Assembly: GCA_910584545.1 (NCBI GenBank)
Contig: CAJUBC010000032.1
Coordinates: 1-25,883 of the forward strand
Source of the DNA: an uncultured Muribaculaceae bacterium
GTDB taxonomy: Bacteria > Bacteroidota > Bacteroidia > Bacteroidales > Muribaculaceae
Reading direction: 5' to 3'
Length of the DNA stretch: 25,883 bases
Below, piece by piece: positions 15,879 to 22,282 of this stretch. How positions within the stretch are numbered: position 1 is the stretch's first letter; the number at the start of each line of letters is the position of its first letter. The notes beneath the pieces were generated by a model. It was not told the DNA's origin and did not search any database. It worked only from the letters and a program-made list of their open reading frames with translations. The position numbers and the translations under genes were made by a program.

Positions 15879-17093
15879 TCATTTCTTAAAACGCAGGGCC
15901 GAGTTGTAGATGCGCTCGAAGAGCCGCCGGTCCACATCGTCGAGGATTATGCCCCGGCGCTGCATCACGCGGCCCGCGATGGCCATGAACGCCTCTACCG
16001 ACACGTTGGTGAAGCCGCCCTCCGGGCTTCCGGTGGAGAAACTGGGGATGAACGTACGCGGATATCCGCAACCGTGGAAGTTGACGCCCACGCCCACGAC
16101 CGACGCGGTGTTGAACATACAGTTGATGCCCGCCTTGGAGTGGTCTCCCATTATCAGGCCGCAGAACTGCAGGTCGGTCCGCATGAATGACTGCGACGCG
16201 TAGTTCCAGATGCGTATCTTGGAATAGTCGTTCTTGAGGTTTGAGGAATTTGTCCCTGCCCCGATGTTGCACCACTCTCCTATGACGGCATTGCCGAGAT
16301 ATCCGTCATGGGCCTTGTTGCTGTATCCGAAAAAGACGGCGTTGTCCACCTCTCCACCCACCTTGCAATATGGACCGAACGTGGAGCCTCCATAGATTCT
16401 GGCGCCCATCCGGATTTTGGCATTGTCGCAGATGGCGAGCGGTCCGCGGAGGCAGCTCCCCTCCATCACCACGGCGTCGCGGCCGATATATACTGGCCCC
16501 TCCTTGACGTTGATGACCGCGCATTCCACCACAGCGCCCTCTTCTATAAATAATGAGGGGAGTCCGTCCGGCAGTCTGTCGGGACCGAGAACCACGGTGC
16601 CGGGGCCGGGCTTCTGCGACTCCCTTCCGCTTACAAGCCACCGGTAGTCCTCCTCTATGGCACCCGGATTCTTGCGGAAAATGTCGAACACGTACTTGAC
16701 GCGGCGCGCCGGTCCGCTGTATTCACAACCGGATCCGGGGGCGAGACGCATGAACTCGCCAAGAGTACCGCGGAACGCACAGAGCCCGTCGGCATCGCGC
16801 ATAGCCTCGCCGCATCCGAGCCGCAGCACGGCCTCAACAAGAGATTCGTCCGGGAGAAGGTTGCCGGCTATGAAAAGCGCTTCCTCATCTTCCACTACAC
16901 CTATCGGGAACTTCTCGCGTAGATACTCTGGGGGAAAGTATGAGTAACTTGCGCCGATAAAACGGCGCCATTTGTCGACAATCTTAGTAATCCCCACCCG
17001 GAATTCGGCCACCGGGCGCGTGTATGACAGCGGAAGGAGATTCAAGTAGCTCTCCTCCGCGTCGAACAGCACTATCTTTCTTTGTAAATCCAT
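15879..17093 (-). CDS. GlmU-family sugar-phosphate nucleotidyltransferase/acetyltransferase (alternative Bacteroidetes type)
   Basis: The 404-residue protein resembles the Bacteroidetes alternative GlmU family, proposed to make UDP-GlcNAc from glucosamine-1-phosphate for peptidoglycan and LPS. Residues 1-180 form a divergent nucleotidyltransferase domain with LLPLSYTRPVAEFRVGI near residues 19-35. Residues ~180-345 are a left-handed beta helix of hexapeptide repeats. AHDGYLGNAVIGEWCNIGAG (261-280) aligns with the GlmU acetyltransferase active site, making H262 the likely catalytic histidine. The start ATG at 17091-17093 was chosen because a promoter lies ~45 nt upstream and the family begins here. 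The frame stays open to 17297, but those 68 codons look non-coding. Substrate is inferred from family only. Confidence 0.88.
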   Translation of the reverse strand: MDLQRKIVLFDAEESYLNLLPLSYTRPVAEFRVGITKIVDKWRRFIGASYSYFPPEYLREKFPIGVVEDEEALFIAGNLLPDESLVEAVLRLGCGEAMRDADGLCAFRGTLGEFMRLAPGSGCEYSGPARRVKYVFDIFRKNPGAIEEDYRWLVSGRESQKPGPGTVVLGPDRLPDGLPSLFIEEGAVVECAVINVKEGPVYIGRDAVVMEGSCLRGPLAICDNAKIRMGARIYGGSTFGPYCKVGGEVDNAVFFGYSNKAHDGYLGNAVIGEWCNIGAGTNSSNLKNDYSKIRIWNYASQSFMRTDLQFCGLIMGDHSKAGINCMFNTASVVGVGVNFHGCGYPRTFIPSFSTGSPEGGFTNVSVEAFMAIAGRVMQRRGIILDDVDRRLFERIYNSALRFKK

Positions 17094-17138
17094 ACGAAAT
17101 GCCCAATCCTTGCGCCCATCCCGGACTTCAATTCCCCG

Positions 17139-17170
17139 CAAAAATAAGTTTTTTTTACAATTAATCCAAA
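17139..17170 (-). promoter_or_regulatory. Promoter of the GlmU-like gene
   Basis: Minus-strand TATTTTTG at 17146-17139 is an exact -7 match, and TTTG at 17170-17167 lies 20 nt upstream, an exact -33 match with ideal spacing. The expected transcript start, near 17133, leaves a ~40-nt leader before the ATG at 17093. This supports the shorter start. A weaker match (TACCTTTG at 17422-17415) lies farther upstream. Confidence 0.75.
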
Positions 17171-17470
17171 TCCACCCCGGATCATTGGTGAAATGTAGAT
17201 AAAAAGTACATCCGGAACAGACATGGGGACAGAAAAAACGGCATGCAATTTCACAATTACCTGCCGCCTGTGATTTTTTAGACTCGTCTACTTTCACAAG
17301 CCAACGTTTATCCTACTCAACCACTAACTTACAATTTTATATCACTATTACTAAAAGATTTTTTTGACTTGCCATCTATGCCGGACTAAGCCGGCTAATA
17401 CTTAATTACAATGGCAAAGGTAACATTTATATCCATAACAAAAAAAATACGGAGATTTTGTTTGATATAT

Positions 17471-17510
17471 ATATCCCGTTTCAACCAACAATATCCCGAT
17501 TCAACTAATT
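17471..17510. repeat. Two tandem 20-bp repeats
   Basis: ATATCCCGTTTCAACCAACA (17471-17490) is followed directly by ATATCCCGATTCAACTAATT (17491-17510). The first 18 positions differ at only two sites. The 20-bp period is close to two turns of the helix, as expected for a regulator binding side by side on one face of the DNA. The repeats lie about 120 bp upstream of the predicted pepP promoter. Confidence 0.7.
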
Positions 17511-17540
17511 CAAAAAGCAACATTTTGCACACTTATAAGA

Positions 17541-17602
17541 GCAGCCAGGCAGCTCCTCGGGAGAAACTGCGTCCGGCGGGACCTGACAGGTATCGGGCTG
17601 CC
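17541..17602. other. GC-rich structured island (possible small RNA or structured leader)
   Basis: These 62 nt are about 69% GC inside a very A/T-rich interval. GGCAGC (17548-17553) can pair with GCTGCC (17597-17602) and enclose the hairpins CTCC-TCG-GGAG and GTCC-GGCG-GGAC. A second upstream arm, GCAGCC (17541-17546), can compete for the same 3' arm. It is too short for a tRNA and has no T-loop. No convincing promoter points at it, so an RNA product is unproven. Confidence 0.35.
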
Positions 17603-17630
17603 ACTGAAATTTATTGGCAAAGATACATTA

Positions 17631-17657
17631 TTGTTAAAGATTTTATTCTTATATTTG
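17631..17657 (+). promoter_or_regulatory. Predicted promoter for pepP
   Basis: TATATTTG at 17650-17657 is an exact Bacteroidetes -7 match. TTG at 17631-17633 gives a somewhat short-spaced -33 element. The predicted start near 17664 lies just before the MITE-like element, so the transcript would carry the whole element in its 5' UTR. No equally good promoter was seen between the element and the gene; TATATCTG at 17899-17906 has one mismatch and no -33 box. Confidence 0.55.
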
Positions 17658-17673
17658 CATCACGATTCCGAGA

Positions 17674-17863
17674 CTGAGAAACTGTTTAAATTTATTTTCA
17701 AAGGATTTTGAGAAGATTTTTGAGATGTTTTCGCAAGTTGAGAAAGGAGAAACCTTTCGGTTTTGACTGCCGAAACTTAGTGAAAACAGCCAAAAAGATT
17801 CTTAAAAGCCTTAAAAGAATTCATATTATAAATTATTCGTAAGAAATTTAAACAGTTTCTGAG
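17674..17863. mobile_element. MITE-like element with 15-bp terminal inverted repeats
   Basis: AAACTGTTTAAATTT at 17679-17693 is repeated as its exact inverse at 17844-17858, bounding a 180-bp element. CTGAG directly flanks both ends (17674-17678 and 17859-17863), as expected of a 5-bp target-site duplication. The interior is A/T-rich with no usable reading frame. It continues to self-pair: TTTTTG/CAAAAA, TGTTTTC/GAAAACA and AAGTT/AACTT, with an apical GAAAGG/CCTTTC or TTTCGG/CCGAAA hairpin. The whole unit can therefore fold into one long imperfect hairpin. It has no transposase, so it would depend on a partner IS elsewhere, not identified here. Confidence 0.75.
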
Positions 17864-17946
17864 ACCCGTTACCAATTATTTCCATCTCACAGAGTGATTA
17901 TATCTGCGGATTCTACGAAAAAACATATATAGACAACATATCCATT

Positions 17947-19737
17947 ATGGAAAAGAAAAATTTCGAATATCTCGGCCGCCTTCGCAAAGTGATGGCGGAA
18001 AAAGGTATTGACGCGTGCGTGATTTCAGGCACCGACCCCCATCAGAGCGAACTGCCCCCGATGCACTGGCGCGGGCGCGAATGGCTCACAGGTTTTGAAT
18101 CAGCCAACGGAACCAACGGGACCGCAGTAGTGCTTCCCGGGGAAGCTTATTGCTGGACCGACTCCCGCTATTTCATCCAGGCCACCGACCAGCTCAAGGG
18201 TACGGGCTTCGAGATGATGAAAGAGGATGGTCCGGATGCCGTGGACCTGATAGACTGGCTCACGGAGCACACCACGGCAGGACAGACCGTCGGCATCGAC
18301 GGCATGACTTTCTCAGTGGCATGGTGCCAGCGTCTGGAGCAGGAACTCACCGACAACGGAGTGAAGCTCGACACCGACTTCCCTATGTTTGAATTCATCT
18401 ATCCTGACCGTCCGGGACGCCCGCTCAACCCCCTGTTCGTACATGACGAGAAAATCGTCGGACTCACGGTGGAGCAGAAGATACAGGCTGTCAATGCCGA
18501 GGTCAGGAAAGAACTCTCCAACGCCATCCTCATCTCAGCGCTCGACGACATAGCGTGGATAACCAACCTGCGTACCGCAAACGACATCGCGTTCTCACCG
18601 ATGTTCGTCTCTTTCCTCTATCTCGACGAAAAGCGTCGCGTGCTCTTTGTCGATGCCGAGAAACTTACCGCGGAGGTCCGCGCCCATCTCGACAAGTATG
18701 GATTCCAGATCATGGGATACGACGATGTGAAAGGATTCGTGGAGACTCTCCCTAAAGAGACACGGCTGCTTCTCGATCCGGACAAGACCGCGCGCGGCAT
18801 CTACGATCATGTCGGATGCACTCCGGTGTTCGGCGGCGCAGGCGTCGCCAAGCTGAAAGCCATCAAGACCGCATCGATGATTTCCAACCTCGCCACAGCG
18901 ATGGAGAAAGACGGAGTTGCGCTCACTCGCTTCTTCATGATGGTTGAGCGCGAGTATCCCGAAGGGAAGCTGACAGAGCTGGAGCTCAGCCGCCGTCTGC
19001 GCAAGCTGCGTCTGGCCGATCCGAGCTGCGTCGACGAGAGCTTCTCGACCATCATCGGCTGGAACGCCAACGGCGCCATAGTCCACTATGAGCCCACAGA
19101 GGAATCAAGCGCCGCAATCATCGGCGACGGCCTGCTGCTCGTGGACTCCGGAGGCCAATATATCTACGGCACCACCGACATCACCCGCACCATCGCGCTC
19201 GGGACACCGACCGCCGAGCAGCGTCACGACTTCACATTAGTGATGAAAGGGCACATAGCCCTCTCCAACGCCATCTTCCCGCAGGGCACCACCGGCCATC
19301 AGCTCGACGTGCTCGCCCGCCAGTTCCTCTGGAAAGAGGGCAAGGCCTACTACCACGGCACGGGCCACGGCGTGGGCTTCTTCATCAACTGCCACGAAGG
19401 TCCGCAGAACATCCGCCTCAACATCAACCCCACCCCGCTTGAGCCAGGCATGATCACCAGCAACGAACCTGGACTCTATCTGGAGGGCCGCTACGGAATC
19501 CGCTGCGAGAACCTTATAGTGACCGAGAAGGCCGTGACCACGGAATTCGGTGAATTCTACAAGTTCCATCCTATGACGTTGTTCCCCTTCGACCGCACCC
19601 TTTTCGAGAAAGAGATCATGAGCGAAGAGGAGATCAAATGGGTCGACGACTACCACCGTCTCGTTCGCGAGCGCCTCACACCGCTGCTCACTCCCGAGGA
19701 AGCATCGTGGCTCGAGCAGAAGACCCAGCCGCTCTGA
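17947..19737 (+). CDS. pepP: Xaa-Pro aminopeptidase, M24B family (aminopeptidase P)
   Basis: The 596-residue protein cleaves N-terminal residues that precede proline. Like eukaryotic-type APP1 and other Bacteroidetes members it has three domains: two creatinase-like N-domains (about 1-150 and 160-310) and a C-terminal catalytic pita-bread domain. The five metal ligands are present: D400 and D411 (LLVDSGGQYIYGTTDITRT), H474 (HGTGHGVGFF), E507 (SNEPGLYLEG) and E521 (CENLIV), with H380 and H483 as supporting histidines. There is no signal peptide, so it is cytoplasmic. It is transcribed alone: a predicted promoter and the MITE lie upstream and a strong hairpin terminator follows 24 nt after the stop. 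Confidence 0.93.
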   Translation: MEKKNFEYLGRLRKVMAEKGIDACVISGTDPHQSELPPMHWRGREWLTGFESANGTNGTAVVLPGEAYCWTDSRYFIQATDQLKGTGFEMMKEDGPDAVDLIDWLTEHTTAGQTVGIDGMTFSVAWCQRLEQELTDNGVKLDTDFPMFEFIYPDRPGRPLNPLFVHDEKIVGLTVEQKIQAVNAEVRKELSNAILISALDDIAWITNLRTANDIAFSPMFVSFLYLDEKRRVLFVDAEKLTAEVRAHLDKYGFQIMGYDDVKGFVETLPKETRLLLDPDKTARGIYDHVGCTPVFGGAGVAKLKAIKTASMISNLATAMEKDGVALTRFFMMVEREYPEGKLTELELSRRLRKLRLADPSCVDESFSTIIGWNANGAIVHYEPTEESSAAIIGDGLLLVDSGGQYIYGTTDITRTIALGTPTAEQRHDFTLVMKGHIALSNAIFPQGTTGHQLDVLARQFLWKEGKAYYHGTGHGVGFFINCHEGPQNIRLNINPTPLEPGMITSNEPGLYLEGRYGIRCENLIVTEKAVTTEFGEFYKFHPMTLFPFDRTLFEKEIMSEEEIKWVDDYHRLVRERLTPLLTPEEASWLEQKTQPL

Positions 19738-19761
19738 CAAGAAACCGATACGGATAAAATC

Positions 19762-19785
19762 GCCCCGCAGTCCCGACTGCGGGGC
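19762..19785 (+). terminator. Hairpin terminator after pepP
   Basis: A perfect 10-bp stem, GCCCCGCAGT (19762-19771) and ACTGCGGGGC (19776-19785), closes over a CCCG loop. It starts 24 nt after the pepP stop. The following ATATTT is only weakly U-rich. It separates pepP from the next gene. Confidence 0.85.
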
Positions 19786-19821
19786 ATATTTAAGATACTA
19801 AATACCTTAAACAAGATTACC

Positions 19822-20394
19822 ATGCCCATAATAAAACCTGTAAGGGGATTTGTTCCCAAAATCGGCAAAGAATGCTTCATCGCAGACAACGCCGCCATAA
19901 TCGGCGACGTGACGATGGGCGACCAGTGCAGCATCTGGTTCGGCACCGTTTTGCGCGGCGACGTGAACACCATCACCATCGGCAACCGCGTCAACATCCA
20001 GGACGGATCGGTGCTCCACACCCTTTATGAGAAATCCACCATCGAGATCGGAGACGATGTCTCGATAGGACATAATGTGGTGATACATGGAGCCAAGATC
20101 CACGACTACGCCCTCATCGGAATGGGAGCGATAGTGATGGACGACGCCGAGGTAGGCGAGGGAGCCCTCGTCGCGGCCGGATCCGTTGTACTCAGCCGCA
20201 CCAAGATCGGCGCACATGAGATGTGGGCCGGCGCACCGGCTAAGTTCATCAAGATGGTGGAGCCGGAGAAAGCGAAGGAGATGAACATCAAGATAGCCCG
20301 CAACTACCTGATGTATTCCCGCTGGTTCACCGACGACGCCACCACCGAACTCGCCGAGAACGCCCTCGAGGTAAAAGCCGAAACCGGGGAATAA
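19822..20394 (+). CDS. Gamma-carbonic-anhydrase-like hexapeptide protein
   Basis: The 190-residue protein is a left-handed beta helix of the gamma carbonic anhydrase/YrdA/PaaY type. Hexapeptide turns run from about residue 15 to 130. The three zinc-binding histidines are in the expected pattern: H66 (DGSVLHT), H84 and H89 (SIGHNVVIHG). R45 and D47 (LRGD) and Q60/D61 complete the conserved set near the metal. Residues ~135-175 form the C-terminal helix that packs the trimer (EKAKEMNIKIARNYLMYSRW). Carbonic anhydrase activity is possible, but many family members show little, so the substrate is uncertain. It follows pepP beyond a terminator; no clean promoter was identified. Confidence 0.9.
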   Translation: MPIIKPVRGFVPKIGKECFIADNAAIIGDVTMGDQCSIWFGTVLRGDVNTITIGNRVNIQDGSVLHTLYEKSTIEIGDDVSIGHNVVIHGAKIHDYALIGMGAIVMDDAEVGEGALVAAGSVVLSRTKIGAHEMWAGAPAKFIKMVEPEKAKEMNIKIARNYLMYSRWFTDDATTELAENALEVKAETGE

Positions 20395-20445
20395 CCTCCA
20401 ACGCGTATGCAAAGGGCTGCAAATGAAAATTATTTGCGGGAAAAT

Positions 20446-20476
20446 TTTGTCAGTTGGCGAAAATTTTCTAACTTTG
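20446..20476 (+). promoter_or_regulatory. Promoter of rpsU
   Basis: TTTG at 20446-20449 and TAACTTTG at 20469-20476 are exact matches to the Bacteroidetes -33 and -7 boxes with 19-nt spacing. This is one of the two best-matching promoters in the window. Transcription should start near 20483, giving a leader of about 92 nt before rpsU. Confidence 0.85.
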
Positions 20477-20485
20477 CAAGCCGCA

Positions 20486-20526
20486 AAGTGAATGCGGAGG
20501 CGCTTTCTTGATGCCTCGGCGCACTT
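20486..20526 (+). promoter_or_regulatory. rpsU leader hairpin hiding GGAGG and an upstream ATG
   Basis: AAGTG (20486-20490) pairs with CACTT (20522-20526), and TGCGGAGGC (20493-20501) pairs with GCCTCGGCG (20513-20521) with one mismatch. The loop is ~11 nt. GGAGG at 20496-20500 lies in the 5' arm, 10 nt before an ATG at 20511-20513. That ATG would open a 37-codon, very basic frame ending at 20624, out of frame with and overlapping rpsU. rpsU itself has no Shine-Dalgarno. Confidence 0.55.
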
Positions 20527-20574
20527 GGACAAAGCGAAAAAGATTAATAACCAATAAAATAATAAAATCAAGAA

Positions 20575-20766
20575 ATGATCATCGTACAAGTAAAAGAGGG
20601 CGAGAACATCGAGAAAGCTCTTAAGAAATTCAAACGTAAATTCGAAAGAACCGGCATCATCAAAGAGCTCCGCAGCCGTCAGGCCTTCGAAAAGCCCTCT
20701 GTGACCAACCGCAAGAAGATGGTAAAGGCTGTTTACGTTCAGAAGCTTCGTCAGGCAGAGCAGTAA
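20575..20766 (+). CDS. rpsU: 30S ribosomal protein bS21
   Basis: The 63-residue protein begins MIIVQVKEGENIEKALKKFK and continues RKFERTGIIKELRSRQAFEK, the canonical bS21 helices, with a C-terminal basic region NRKKMVKAVYVQKLRQ. bS21 binds the 30S platform near the 16S 3' end. In Bacteroidetes it is part of the pocket with bS18 and bS6 that hides the anti-Shine-Dalgarno. It has its own promoter, a structured leader and a terminator, so it is expressed as a single gene. The upstream sequence AAATCAAGAA has no Shine-Dalgarno. Confidence 0.97.
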   Translation: MIIVQVKEGENIEKALKKFKRKFERTGIIKELRSRQAFEKPSVTNRKKMVKAVYVQKLRQAEQ

Positions 20767-20797
20767 GCCCACTCTTTCACTTCAATGCATAATATGT

Positions 20798-20828
20798 CGA
20801 TATGGGTCCATTGCCCATATCGGCTTTT
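20798..20828 (+). terminator. Intrinsic terminator after rpsU
   Basis: A perfect 9-bp stem, CGATATGGG (20798-20806) and CCCATATCG (20814-20822), has a 7-nt loop and is followed by GCTTTTGT. It ends 38 nt before the xerC start, so xerC is probably not simply co-transcribed with rpsU. Confidence 0.85.
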
Positions 20829-20866
20829 GTATATCCATACGCCATCTATGGCACGCATTCTGACCG

Positions 20867-21769
20867 ATGATTGATGAATTCCTGCAATATATGCGTCTGG
20901 AGCTGAACCGAAGCCGACTCACGGCGGAGGCCTACGGGCGGGATCTGCGCGAGTTCGCTGCGTTTCTCGGCTGCAGGGACCTGGACCCGGCCGCTCCCGA
21001 CACGAAGATGATACGCGAGTGGATAGCCACGCTCGCCGACAGCGGCAACTCGCCGGTGAGCCTGCGGCGTAAGACGCAGAGCCTGCGGGCATACATGCGC
21101 TGGGCCATGAAGCGGGGACTGCGCGACGACAACCCCGCCGCGGAGGTGACGCTCGCCAAACTGCCGAGACATCTGCCAGACTTCGTGAAATCCGACGAGA
21201 TGGAGTTCCTTCTCGACAGCGACGGCATGCCGGCTGAAAGCTACCGCTATGCCCGGCAGCACATTGTCCTCAACCTGCTGTACACATTAGGGCTGCGCCA
21301 GGCGGAACTTATCGCGCTGACCGACGCCGATGTGAGCATCCCGGCTCTCGAGATCAAAGTCACCGGCAAGCGGGCCAAGCAACGGGTACTTCCGATACCG
21401 CCGCAACTTGCCGAGGAAATCGAGACATGGCGCCAAATCCGAGACAACCGCCACCCTGAGCTGCCGCGCCCGCGCCCGTTGATAACGGGCCGCAACGGCC
21501 CCATATCAAAAACCGCGCTTTACAATCTTGTCCGGGATGCTTTAGCCGGTGTGTCGGCCTCAAGACACAGTCCGCACACGCTCCGCCATTCGTTCGCCAC
21601 GGCAATGCTCAACGAGGGGGCGGACCTCGATGCCGTACGCGAAATGCTGGGACACGCATCAATCGCCACCACCCAGATCTACACCCATCTCAGCTTCAAG
21701 GAGCTCCTGGGCAACTACCGCGACTCCCATCCGAGAGCGAGAGGCGAACAGGACAAAAAAGGAAAATAA
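20867..21769 (+). CDS. xerC: Tyrosine recombinase XerC
   Basis: The 300-residue protein is a chromosome-dimer-resolution recombinase acting at dif with XerD and FtsK. The SAM-like N-terminal domain spans about 1-90 (MIDEFLQYMRLELNRSRLTA start). The catalytic domain has the full set: R144 (TLGLRQAEL), K168 (TGKRAKQR), H237 and R240 (SPHTLRHSF), H263 (LGHASIATTQ) and nucleophile Y272 (QIYTH). Length is exactly that of XerC/XerD proteins. Its place between rpsU and hpf is a known Bacteroidales arrangement and argues for the housekeeping enzyme rather than a phage integrase. XerC versus XerD cannot be fully settled from sequence alone. Confidence 0.92.
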   Translation: MIDEFLQYMRLELNRSRLTAEAYGRDLREFAAFLGCRDLDPAAPDTKMIREWIATLADSGNSPVSLRRKTQSLRAYMRWAMKRGLRDDNPAAEVTLAKLPRHLPDFVKSDEMEFLLDSDGMPAESYRYARQHIVLNLLYTLGLRQAELIALTDADVSIPALEIKVTGKRAKQRVLPIPPQLAEEIETWRQIRDNRHPELPRPRPLITGRNGPISKTALYNLVRDALAGVSASRHSPHTLRHSFATAMLNEGADLDAVREMLGHASIATTQIYTHLSFKELLGNYRDSHPRARGEQDKKGK

Positions 21770-21838
21770 GGTTTTTTTTACTGAAACGACTACTTTAGCG
21801 AAAATTTTAAAGAGATTCTGAGCAAATTCTCGGAATTA

Positions 21839-21858
21839 TTGTTTATCTTTGTAAACAA
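21839..21858 (+). promoter_or_regulatory. hpf promoter -7 box inside an inverted repeat
   Basis: TATCTTTG at 21844-21851 matches the -7 consensus. It is embedded in the palindrome TTGTTTA-TCTTTG-TAAACAA (7-bp arms). No TTTG is found at the expected -33 position, so activation by a regulator is possible. The expected leader is about 55 nt. The rest of the 143-nt gap after xerC shows no terminator. Confidence 0.5.
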
Positions 21859-21912
21859 CATCAGGGAGAATCGGGACCAACAGATTCACCCTTCCACTTA
21901 AAAACTACAGTT

Positions 21913-22206
21913 ATGGAAGCTCAAATCAACGCTATTCACTTTGACATCACCGACAAGCTCACGGGATTCATCAACAAGAAAATCGACAAACTGAGCAGAA
22001 GGTTCGAGGCAATAACCAGCGCGGAAGTGTCATTGAAGGTTGTAAAACCTGAAACCGCCATGAACAAGGAAGCCTCCGTGAAGCTCATGGTTCCCCAGTC
22101 GCCGGAACTATTCGCATCGAAGACAGCCGACACATTCGAAGAGGCGGTAGACCTCTGCATCGCCGCCCTTGAGCCCCAGCTCGAAAAATACAAAGACAAG
22201 AAGTAA
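21913..22206 (+). CDS. hpf: Short-form ribosome hibernation-promoting factor (HPF/RaiA family)
   Basis: The 97-residue protein begins MEAQINAIHFDITDKLTGFI and has the beta-alpha-beta-beta-beta-alpha fold pattern of HPF/YfiA. The basic first helix (KKIDKLSRRF) and the second helix TFEEAVDLCIAALEPQLEKY are evident. It lacks the C-terminal dimerisation domain of long HPF. The family binds the 30S A/P sites and silences ribosomes in stationary phase. It follows xerC by 143 nt with its own promoter-like site. Confidence 0.93.
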   Translation: MEAQINAIHFDITDKLTGFINKKIDKLSRRFEAITSAEVSLKVVKPETAMNKEASVKLMVPQSPELFASKTADTFEEAVDLCIAALEPQLEKYKDKK

Positions 22207-22282
22207 GAATGTATATCTGATTCGGGAACCTCGCGAATAGAGTATGCCCTGAATTCCGGACCCACACTCCAGAAAACCTTTA

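Larger units (their letters stand above)
17171..17630. other. Non-coding interval between divergent genes
   Basis: This is the gene-free, A/T-rich part of the ~850-nt region between the GlmU-like gene and pepP. It holds a 5-bp GCCGG/CCGGC hairpin at 17380-17395, a minus-strand promoter-like TACCTTTG (17422-17415), the tandem repeat at 17471-17510 and the GC-rich island at 17541-17602. An 88-codon plus-strand frame at 17411-17677 has no resemblance to a known protein and no coding character. No tRNA or known riboswitch was recognised. Confidence 0.6.

Noticed and set aside
17094..17297. 68-codon N-terminal extension of the GlmU-like protein
   Set aside because: The extension is Cys-rich and unlike the family, and an exact promoter (17139-17170) lies inside it, so the ATG at 17091-17093 is preferred.
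17541..17602. A possible tRNA
   Set aside because: It is only ~55-62 nt long with no T-loop or anticodon arm of correct size.
17618..17625. A minus-strand -7 box TATCTTTG that could drive the GC-rich island
   Set aside because: No TTTG-like element occurs at the required upstream distance.
17411..17677. An 88-codon frame upstream of pepP
   Set aside because: Composition changes abruptly inside it, it crosses promoter and structured sequence, and the product resembles nothing known.
20867..21769. Phage or transposon integrase
   Set aside because: The length, full XerC-type motifs and conserved rpsU-xerC-hpf context fit the housekeeping recombinase; no att sites or mobile genes surround it.
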